Below, piece by piece: positions 33,801 to 41,062 of a stretch of DNA of 64,000 nt. How positions within the stretch are numbered: position 1 is the stretch's first letter; each line of letters starts with the position of its first letter. Made by a program: the position numbers and the translations under genes. Source of the stretch: Butyrivibrio sp. FCS014 (lineage in GTDB: Bacteria; Bacillota; Clostridia; Lachnospirales; Lachnospiraceae); contig NZ_JAHA01000006.1 of assembly GCF_000526935.1 (NCBI RefSeq), positions 248,001 to 312,000 on the forward strand, written 5' to 3'. A model generated the notes under the pieces. It did not search any database, had not been told where the DNA came from, and was given only the letters and a program-made list of their open reading frames with translations.

Positions 33801-35399
33801 TCACTGATCTCCCCGCCTCCTCACCACGATATCTATTCCATCGAGGACCTGGCACAGCTCATATACGACCTTAAAAACGCCAACAGAAGAGCAAGGATAT
33901 CCGTAAAGCTGGTATCTGAGGCAGGAGTCGGCACCATCGCATCCGGTGTTGCCAAGGCGGGAGCCCAGGTCATCCTGGTTTCGGGATACGACGGAGGAAC
34001 AGGAGCGGCACCCCAGAGTTCGATCCACAACGCCGGACTTCCCTGGGAGCTTGGTGTGGCTGAGGCCCACAGATCTCTTATCGAGAGCGGACTTCGTGAC
34101 CATGTCATCCTTGAGACCGACGGAAAGCTTATGAGCGGCAGAGATGTGGCCATCGCGTGCCTCCTTGGTGCAGAGGAATTCGGATTTGCAACAGCTCCCC
34201 TTGTTACCATGGGCTGCATGATGATGAGGGTTTGCAACCAGGATACCTGTCCTGTGGGAATCGCAACCCAGAACGAGTGCTTAAGAAAGCGCTTCAAGGG
34301 TAAGCCCGAATATGTAATGAACTTCATGGTGTTTATAGCCGAAGAGCTTCGTGAGATAATGGCAAACCTTGGATTTAAGACCGTTGATGAGATGGTAGGA
34401 AGAACTGACTGCCTTAAGGTCAAGGACAAGCAGATCACAAAGCGGGCTGAGATGGTGAACCTTACTCAGATCCTTAACAGGGATTATGCAAATATTGAAT
34501 CAAGGCATTTTGATCCTGCCAAGATCTATGATTTCAAGCTTAAGACCACGGTTGATGAGGCAGCTCTTTTACCTGCCTTTGACAGCTATATAAGGTCAGG
34601 TAAAAAGCACGAGGCTGAGCTTGAGGTGAGCAGTACCGACAGAGCTGTCGGTACAATCCTTGGCTCCGTTATTACCGAAAACCTTGGCAGCGAACTGGAA
34701 GATGACACATTTGTCGTGAATTGCAAGGGTGGCGTAGGTCAGTCCTTCGGAGCATTCATTCCAAAGGGTATGACCTTAAGGCTTGAAGGTGACGCCAATG
34801 ACGGTCTCGGAAAGGGACTTTCCGGCGGCAAGATCGTGGTGGTACCTCCAAAGAAAGCTAAGTTCAAGGCATCGGAGAACATCATCATCGGTAACGTTGC
34901 TCTTTACGGAGCCACCTCAGGAAAAGCCTATATCTGCGGAGTTGCAGGTGAGAGGTTCTGCGTAAGAAACTCAGGTGCCATCGCTGTTGTTGAGGGCTGC
35001 GGAGACCACGGTCTTGAGTATATGACAGGCGGAAGAGCGGTTGTCCTCGGAGATACAGGCAAGAACTTTGCGGCAGGTATGAGCGGCGGAATCGCCTATG
35101 TTCTGGATCTTCACCACGACCTGTACAGAAGGATGAACAAGGAGATGGTTTCCCTGGAGGAGCTCTCCGAGAAGTATGACATAGCAGAACTTAAGGACAT
35201 CCTTGAGGATTATGAAAAAGAGACAGGTTCAGAGCTTGCAAAAGAGGTTCTGGACAACTTTGAAGAATATCTTCCTCACTTTAAGAGGATCGTTCCTCAC
35301 GACTATCAGAAGGTGATAAGTGCCATCGGAAGATACGAAGAACAGGGAATATCCCATGAGAATGCAGTACTTGAGGCATTCAACGAGATTACAAAATAA
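30888..35399 (+). CDS. gltB: Glutamate synthase, large subunit
   Basis: A 1503-residue GOGAT alpha subunit, which with the small subunit makes two glutamates from glutamine and 2-oxoglutarate. The N-terminal nucleophile is expected to be Cys15 in [10 protein letters not shown] after removal of a short propeptide. Further landmarks are [19 protein letters not shown], the FMN-binding region with [32 protein letters not shown], the 3Fe-4S Cys pattern in [16 protein letters not shown], and the C-terminal GXGXG repeats ([24 protein letters not shown]). It lies 40 bp after glnN and 22 bp before gltD in one operon. Confidence 0.97.
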   Translation: [1503 protein letters not shown]

Positions 35400-35421
35400 C
35401 CGGTGAAAGGGAGCATTTAAG

Positions 35422-36906
35422 ATGGGTAAGCCAACTGGATTTTTGGAATATGCAAGACGCGAAGACGCCGTAATCCCCGTAAAGGAACGCATATCAAGCT
35501 TTAAAGAATTTCATACCAGCCTTGATCCGGAAAAGAGAAAGGAGCAGGGAGCAAGATGCATGAACTGCGGAGTGCCCATGTGTCAGTCGGCCATAAAGCT
35601 TAAGGGCATGGTGACAGGGTGTCCGCTTCACAATCTGATCCCCGAGTGGAACGACGAGATCTACCACGATCATATCGCTCACGCCCTTTCAAGACTTTTA
35701 AAGACAAGTAACTTCCCGGAGTTCACCGGAAGAGTCTGCCCGGCCCTTTGCGAAAAGGCCTGCATCTGCGGCATGAACGATGACCCGGTGACCATCCACA
35801 ACAACGAGCTGTATCTTATAGAATCAGCCTTTAAGCAGGGACTTATGAAACCCCGTATTCCTAAGATCAGGAGCGGAAAAAAGGTAGCGGTAATAGGAAG
35901 CGGTCCCTCAGGCCTTGCGGTAGCGGATCAGCTCAACCACAGAGGGCACAGCGTTACCGTCTTCGAGAGGGAGGACCGGATCGGCGGGCTTTTAATGTAT
36001 GGCATCCCCAACATGAAGCTTCAGAAAGAGGTCATTGACCGCAGAAGAAAGCTCATGGAAGAAGAGGGAGTTGTTTTTGAGACAGGAGTTAACGTCGGAG
36101 ATCCCGGAGCAAAGGGCAAAACAGTAGATGTCAAGGAACTCTTAAAAGACTATGATGCCATCGCTCTTTGCTGCGGCGCCAAGAAGGCAAGACCTCTTGG
36201 GGTAAAGGACTTCGATAAGGTAAAGGGCGTGTTCTACGCAGTGGATTTCCTTAAGTCCACCACCAAGAGCCTTTTGGACAGCGGCCTTAAGGAAGGCACC
36301 TATATCAGTGCAAAGGGAAAGAAAGTCGTTATAGTAGGCGGCGGAGATACCGGCAATGACTGCGTCGGAACCTGCATAAGGCACGGCTGCAAGTCAGTTA
36401 CCCAGCTGGAGATGATGCCTGCACCTCCCGCAGTAAGAAGACCTGATAATCCATGGCCCGAATGGCCCAAGGTCCTTAAGACAGATTACGGCCAGGAGGA
36501 GGCCATTACCTTTTTCGGAGATGACCCCCGTATATATGAGACCACGGTAAAAGAGCTGGTGACCAAAAACGACAAGCTCACCGCAATAAAGACCGTGAAG
36601 GTGCAGTTTAAAAACGGAAAGCTCACGGAAGTTGAGGGAAGCGAAAAAGAGATCAAATGCGACCTTCTTCTTATAGCAGCAGGCTTTACGGGCTGCGAGG
36701 AATACACAGCCAAAGCCTTTGGAACAGAGCTGACTGAGCGGGGCGTAGTAAAGACTGAGGCCGGTAGTTACAGAACCGGAGTGCCAAAGGTATTTTCCGC
36801 AGGGGATATGCACCGCGGCCAGTCGCTGGTGGTATGGGCCATCGCCGAGGGCAGGGAATGCGCCCGTGAAATAGATGAGTACCTGATGGGGTACAGCAAT
36901 ATGTGA
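35422..36906 (+). CDS. gltD: Glutamate synthase, small subunit
   Basis: A 494-residue GOGAT beta subunit that takes electrons from NAD(P)H and passes them to the large subunit. The N-terminal Fe-S region shows CMNCGVPMCQ, GCPLHNLIPEWN and CPALCEKACICG. Two Rossmann motifs follow: VIGSGPSGLAVADQLNHRG for FAD and VVIVGGGDTGNDCVG for the pyridine nucleotide. The C-terminal AGDMHRGQSLVVWAIAEGRE is the usual FAD-contact segment. Length is normal. It follows gltB by 22 bp. The ANTAR hairpins and terminator of amt begin just after its stop. Confidence 0.97.
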   Translation: MGKPTGFLEYARREDAVIPVKERISSFKEFHTSLDPEKRKEQGARCMNCGVPMCQSAIKLKGMVTGCPLHNLIPEWNDEIYHDHIAHALSRLLKTSNFPEFTGRVCPALCEKACICGMNDDPVTIHNNELYLIESAFKQGLMKPRIPKIRSGKKVAVIGSGPSGLAVADQLNHRGHSVTVFEREDRIGGLLMYGIPNMKLQKEVIDRRRKLMEEEGVVFETGVNVGDPGAKGKTVDVKELLKDYDAIALCCGAKKARPLGVKDFDKVKGVFYAVDFLKSTTKSLLDSGLKEGTYISAKGKKVVIVGGGDTGNDCVGTCIRHGCKSVTQLEMMPAPPAVRRPDNPWPEWPKVLKTDYGQEEAITFFGDDPRIYETTVKELVTKNDKLTAIKTVKVQFKNGKLTEVEGSEKEIKCDLLLIAAGFTGCEEYTAKAFGTELTERGVVKTEAGSYRTGVPKVFSAGDMHRGQSLVVWAIAEGRECAREIDEYLMGYSNM

Positions 36907-36927
36907 TGATATCGAGTCTGGCTCTGT

Positions 36928-36965
36928 ATCAGAATAGAATTTTATTTTGGCAGCAAGGGCGCTGC
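36928..36965 (+). promoter_or_regulatory. ANTAR-type dual hairpin in amt leader
   Basis: P1 (36928-36945) has stem ATCAGA/TTTTAT with one mismatch and one G-T pair and hexaloop ATAGAA. After a 4-nt linker, P2 (36950-36965) has perfect stem GCAGC/GCTGC and hexaloop AAGGGC. Loop positions 1 and 4 are A and G in both. The P2 loop is identical to that of the asnB leader, and P2 overlaps the following terminator. Confidence 0.78.
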
Positions 36966-37002
36966 AGCAAGGTTTTTTAAGACCGGCTGTAGCGCCTTTT
37001 TT
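36956..37002 (+). terminator. Regulated terminator between gltD and amt
   Basis: GGCGCTGCAGC and GCTGTAGCGCC pair through 11 bp with one G-T, followed by TTTTTT. The 5' arm is the same sequence that forms P2 of the ANTAR element. No promoter is seen in the 21 bp after gltD, so amt is probably reached by readthrough. Confidence 0.88.
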
Positions 37003-37033
37003 GCATAAAAAAGTTCCAAGGAGGAGAAAAATT

Positions 37034-38812
37034 ATGACAGAAGAAGCTATCAGAAGTTTAGTATCTGAATCTTCAACCACAACTATCTTTGCAATCTGGT
37101 TCCTTATCGGAGCCGCGCTGGTGTTCTGGATGCAGGCCGGCTTTGCCATGGTGGAGGCGGGCTTTACAAGGGCCAAGAACACAGGAAACATCCTTATGAA
37201 AAACCTTATGGATTTTTGTATAGGAACCGTAATGTTCATTCTAATAGGCTTTTCCCTTTTGCTTGGGGAAGACGTTGCAGGATTTATCGGAAAGCCGGGA
37301 TTTGATATCTTCACATCCTACGCGAATTTCGATTTTTCAAACTTTGTGTTTAACCTGGTATTCTGTGCAACCACAGCAACCATCGTATCAGGTGCCATGG
37401 CTGAGAGAACAAAGTTCCTTTCCTACTGTATCTATTCAGGTGTGATCTCAGGTCTTATCTATCCCATAGAGGCACACTGGATCTGGGGCGGCGGCTGGCT
37501 CTCACAGATGGGCTTCCACGATTTTGCAGGCTCCTGCGCAATCCACATGGTAGGCGGTATCTCAGCCCTTATCGGTGCAGCACTTCTTGGCCCCCGTATC
37601 GGTAAGTTCACAAAAGACAAAGACGGAAAGATCACTGAAGTTAACGCATTCCCCGGCAGTAACCTTGCCATCGGTGCTCTTGGATGCTTCATTCTCTGGT
37701 TTGGATGGTATGGATTCAACGGCGCAGCCGCAACCACCGGTCCTCAGCTGGCATCCATCTTCCTTACAACAACAGTTGCTCCCGCAGTAGCTACCTGTGT
37801 CACCATGGTATTTACCTGGATAAAATATGGTAAGCCCGATGTTTCAATGTCCCTTAACGCTTCCCTTGCAGGTCTTGTTGCCATCACAGCTCCCTGTGAT
37901 GTTACGGACTGTTTCGGTGCCATTGTTATCGGCTTTGTGGCAGGACTTTTAGTATGCTTCGGTGTATGGCTTCTTGATTATAAGCTCAGAGTTGATGATC
38001 CTGTAGGTGCCGTTGCGGTTCACATGATGAACGGTATCTGGGGAACAATAGCTGTAGGTCTTTTTGCGACACCCTCTGCTCCCGGTAATGAGGAAACAGG
38101 TGTTGTAGGTCTTTTCTACGGTGGAGGCTTCCACACCCTTGGAATACAGCTTCTTGGATTTGTAACTGTAGCAGCATGGACAGCAATTACCATCACAATC
38201 GCATTCATGATCATAAAAGCAACCATCGGCCTTAGAGTTACAGAGGAAGAGGAGATCACAGGTCTTGATTCCACAGAACACGGCCTTACCTCCGCTTATG
38301 CAGGCTTCAGTATCATGGATATTTCAAACACTCTTACTGTTGATGTCAACGAAAACACAGATCTTGGAGAGAGCGAGTTTGAGGCAGCAAGCGAAGCCAA
38401 GAAGAATGCCGCTGTTCCTGTGGCAATGGAAGCTCCTCTTGCAGCAGAGTTTGACTCAGGCATGCACAAGGTTGCCATTGTCTGCAAGCTGGCTAAGTTT
38501 GATACCTTGAAGAAAGCCCTCAATGAACTTGGTGTAACGGGTATGACAATGAGCCAGGTAATGGGCTGCGGTGTACAGAAAGGTTCTACCGAGAAATACC
38601 GCGGTGCTACCGTGGATTCAACTCTGCTTCCCAAGGTTAAGGTTGAGGTTATCGTATCCAAGATTCCTGTACAGAAGGTTATTGATGCAGCCAAGAAGGC
38701 TCTTTATACCGGACATATCGGAGACGGAAAGATCTTTGTATATAATGTAAGCCGCGTGGTTAAAGTAAGAACCGGCGAAGAAGATGTTGCAGCCCTTCAG
38801 GATGTAGAGTAA
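37034..38812 (+). CDS. amt: Ammonium transporter fused to a PII signalling domain
   Basis: A 592-residue fusion. Residues 1 to about 435 form an Amt ammonium channel with about 11 membrane helices and the conserved AERTKF, WGGGWL and GFNGAAA segments. From about residue 477 a complete PII (GlnB/GlnK-like) domain follows, with MSQVMGCGVQKGSTEKYRG, LPKVKVEVIV and TGHIGDGKIFVY. PII normally acts as a separate plug and sensor of ATP/ADP and 2-oxoglutarate; here it is tethered. Its T-loop has the Tyr46 equivalent (Tyr522) but no Tyr at the usual uridylylation site, so covalent control by GlnD is unlikely. ATG 37034 follows AAGGAGGAG; upstream in-frame starts fall in the leader terminator. Confidence 0.95.
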   Translation: MTEEAIRSLVSESSTTTIFAIWFLIGAALVFWMQAGFAMVEAGFTRAKNTGNILMKNLMDFCIGTVMFILIGFSLLLGEDVAGFIGKPGFDIFTSYANFDFSNFVFNLVFCATTATIVSGAMAERTKFLSYCIYSGVISGLIYPIEAHWIWGGGWLSQMGFHDFAGSCAIHMVGGISALIGAALLGPRIGKFTKDKDGKITEVNAFPGSNLAIGALGCFILWFGWYGFNGAAATTGPQLASIFLTTTVAPAVATCVTMVFTWIKYGKPDVSMSLNASLAGLVAITAPCDVTDCFGAIVIGFVAGLLVCFGVWLLDYKLRVDDPVGAVAVHMMNGIWGTIAVGLFATPSAPGNEETGVVGLFYGGGFHTLGIQLLGFVTVAAWTAITITIAFMIIKATIGLRVTEEEEITGLDSTEHGLTSAYAGFSIMDISNTLTVDVNENTDLGESEFEAASEAKKNAAVPVAMEAPLAAEFDSGMHKVAIVCKLAKFDTLKKALNELGVTGMTMSQVMGCGVQKGSTEKYRGATVDSTLLPKVKVEVIVSKIPVQKVIDAAKKALYTGHIGDGKIFVYNVSRVVKVRTGEEDVAALQDVE

Positions 38813-38840
38813 AATATCCTTTAGGGCAAGGGCGCCAGAA
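38800..38840 (+). promoter_or_regulatory. Candidate ANTAR element in glnA leader
   Basis: P2 at about 38822-38839 has the identical hexaloop AAGGGC (38828-38833) closed by GGC/GCC, then two A-G type mismatches. P1 at about 38800-38819 overlaps the amt stop codon and has loop AGAGTA (A1, G4) with an imperfect stem. It is weaker than the asnB and amt elements but lies in the same position relative to a terminator. Confidence 0.55.
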
Positions 38841-38879
38841 CTCGAACAAATTTCTGTTCGCTGTTTCTGGCGCCCTTTT
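38828..38879 (+). terminator. Terminator between amt and glnA
   Basis: A perfect 11-bp outer stem GGGCGCCAGAA/TTCTGGCGCCC with an inner GAAC/GTTC pairing is followed by TTTT. The 5' arm overlaps the candidate ANTAR P2. Confidence 0.9.
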
Positions 38880-38948
38880 ACTTGGCAGAAACAAAAAGCA
38901 TGTTTCTGCCGGGTAAAAGGACATTTAACGACGGTTTAAGGAGGAATC

Positions 38949-40286
38949 ATGGGCAAGTACACAAAAGAAGACATTTTCCGTATTGTTGAAGAGGAGGACG
39001 TAGCTTTCATAAGACTTCAGTTCTGCGATATTTTCGGCGTTCCCAAGAATATCGCCATTGCTGCAAGCCAGCTTGAGAGCGCACTTAACAATGAGTGCAT
39101 ATTTGACGGCATATCTGTGGAGGGGTATGTAAGGAGCGGCGAGAGCGACATGTATCTTTACCCGGATCTTGACAGCTTCGATATCTATCCCTGGCGTCCC
39201 CAGTCGGGAAAGGTTGCCAGAATGTACTGCAATGTCTACACCATGGACAGAAAGCCCTTTTTGGGAGACCCCAGAAACGTGCTTCGCAGAGTGGTTGAGA
39301 AGGCTGACCGGATGGGCATTCGCTTCAAAGTTAACCCTGAGGCAGAGTTCTTCCTGTTTGATTATGATGATGAGGGACAGCCCACAACCCATACAAAGGA
39401 GAGGGGCGGATACTTTGACGTTGCTCCCGCAGATCAGGGAGAGAATGTCCGCCGTGACATAATCCTTAACCTGGAGGAGATGGGCTTTGACATCTCATCC
39501 TCCCATCACGAGGCGGCTCCCGCGCAGCATGAGATCGACTTTAAAGCAGAGGATGCACAGCGCACTGCAGATATGATCATGACCTTTAAGATGGCCGTTA
39601 AGACCATTGCCAAAAAGCACGGCCTCTATGCCACATTCCTTCCCAAGCCCACGGAAGGCATCAGCGGCTCAGGCATGCATATAAATATCATCGCAACCGA
39701 TAAGGAAGGCCGCAATCTCTTTTCCGCAGGGGAAAAGGGAGCTCTTTCAGAGGAAGCAAGAAGCTTTATTGCGGGAGTTCTTGCCCATGTAAGGGGAATG
39801 ACCCTTGTTACCAATCCTCTTGTTAACTCCTACAAGAGGCTGGTTCCCGGGTACGATGCTCCTGTGAACATCTCCTGGTCATCGGCATCCTCCAACAGAA
39901 GCGCCCTTATCCGCATCCCTTCCAACAGGGGCGAGGGCACAAGGATAGAGGTAAGAAATCCCGATGCCACATGCAATCCATATCTTGCCATAGCACTTCT
40001 TCTGGCAGCAGGTCTTGAGGGCATTGAAAAGAAGCTGACACCTCCCGGTGAGCTTGATGAGAACTTGAATCATGCCACCTACGAACAGCTGCGGGAGAGA
40101 GGTCTTGAGACGCTGCCAATGACCCTTGGAGAGGCTATTCGTGCCTATGAGGGTGACGCTTTTGTTAAGGAGGTTCTCGGAGAGTCAATCTATGAGAAGT
40201 TCCTTGAGGCCAAGAGAGCCGAGTGGAAGGATTTCCGCACCTGCGTTACCCAGTGGGAGATCAAGAGGTATCTTAATCTGTTTTGA
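38949..40286 (+). CDS. glnA: Glutamine synthetase type I
   Basis: A 445-residue GSI, of the length of the short GSI-alpha form without the adenylylation insertion. Landmarks are FCDIFGVPKNIAIAASQLE, DLDSFDIYPW, NPEAEFFLFDYD, ASHHEAAPAQHEIDFK with the metal-binding Glu/His set (read here as SSHHEAAPAQHE), FLPKPTEGISGSGMHIN and NRSALIRIPSNRGEGTR. The Arg near the C-terminus seen in feedback-inhibited Firmicute enzymes cannot be judged by eye. The start follows TTTAAGGAGG. Upstream lie the amt terminator and a candidate ANTAR element; downstream, after 38 bp, is the ANTAR regulator gene. The same cluster also encodes a type III enzyme. Confidence 0.96.
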   Translation: MGKYTKEDIFRIVEEEDVAFIRLQFCDIFGVPKNIAIAASQLESALNNECIFDGISVEGYVRSGESDMYLYPDLDSFDIYPWRPQSGKVARMYCNVYTMDRKPFLGDPRNVLRRVVEKADRMGIRFKVNPEAEFFLFDYDDEGQPTTHTKERGGYFDVAPADQGENVRRDIILNLEEMGFDISSSHHEAAPAQHEIDFKAEDAQRTADMIMTFKMAVKTIAKKHGLYATFLPKPTEGISGSGMHINIIATDKEGRNLFSAGEKGALSEEARSFIAGVLAHVRGMTLVTNPLVNSYKRLVPGYDAPVNISWSSASSNRSALIRIPSNRGEGTRIEVRNPDATCNPYLAIALLLAAGLEGIEKKLTPPGELDENLNHATYEQLRERGLETLPMTLGEAIRAYEGDAFVKEVLGESIYEKFLEAKRAEWKDFRTCVTQWEIKRYLNLF

Positions 40287-40324
40287 TATGATACGGCAAA
40301 TCATTGGCGCGGGGCGGATCGTAA

Positions 40325-40873
40325 GTGAACATTATTGTAGCTTTTGCTAAGGCACAGGACACACAGAATTTCAAAAGCATATTGAGCCGCGGCGGTTTTG
40401 ACCAGGTTAGCACCTGCACCTCCGGGGCACAGGCCCTTTCTTTAATGGACGATCTTGGAAGCGGAGTCATCATCTGTGGCTACCGCTTAAGTGACATGCT
40501 GTATTCACAGCTTCTTGAGGACCTGCCTGCTTACTTTAAGATGGTCCTGGTGGCTTCAGCAGCAAAGGCTCCTGAGGAGCCTAAGGCAGACAACTTCATT
40601 TACCTGGAATCCCCTGCTCAGAGGGCGGATCTCTTTTCCACCATCACACTGATGATGGAGGGCGTCAGCAGAGACCGCAGGAAAGCCAAGGAAAGGCGCA
40701 TGAAGCGCTCCGACGAGGACAGGAAAGTGATAGATGCGGCCAAGTCAATTCTCATGGAGAGGCATCATATGACAGAGCCCGAGGCCCATAAATACCTTCA
40801 GAAATGCGCCATGGATTCAGGCACCGATCTTCTGGAAACCGCGGAGATGATCATATCCCTGACAAATATTTAA
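40325..40873 (+). CDS. ANTAR-domain antiterminator with pseudo-receiver
   Basis: A 182-residue protein. The C-terminal ANTAR domain (about 122-180) is clear from AKSILMERHHMTEPEAHKYL and the following AMDSGTDLLETAEMII. ANTAR domains bind paired hexaloop RNA hairpins and prevent terminator formation. The N-terminal half (1 to about 112) has the shape of a response-regulator receiver, but the phosphoacceptor Asp position reads VIICGYRLSD and the conserved Lys-Pro near the end reads YLESP, so phosphorylation is unlikely. Start is GTG with a weak GGCGGA upstream. The hairpins it would recognise occur in the asnB and amt leaders, and possibly glnA. Confidence 0.88.
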   Translation: MNIIVAFAKAQDTQNFKSILSRGGFDQVSTCTSGAQALSLMDDLGSGVIICGYRLSDMLYSQLLEDLPAYFKMVLVASAAKAPEEPKADNFIYLESPAQRADLFSTITLMMEGVSRDRRKAKERRMKRSDEDRKVIDAAKSILMERHHMTEPEAHKYLQKCAMDSGTDLLETAEMIISLTNI

Positions 40874-40922
40874 GATTACAGGGCCGGTTTATTCGCCCAT
40901 AAAATAAATTCATATAGCTTAT

Positions 40923-40978
40923 ATGTCCGATTTTGGCAACGAAAATCAAACTATGCCAAAATCGGACATTCTTTTTTT
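40923..40978 (+). terminator. Terminator ending the nitrogen cluster
   Basis: A 16-bp perfect stem (ATGTCCGATTTTGGCA, TGCCAAAATCGGACAT) with a 15-nt loop, followed by TCTTTTTTT. Confidence 0.95.
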
Positions 40979-41062
40979 GTGTGGATTTTCTAAACTATAG
41001 TCAGAATAGAAAAGAATGAATCTTCAATATAGTATCTGGATTCCGAGGAGGAGCAGGAGCGT

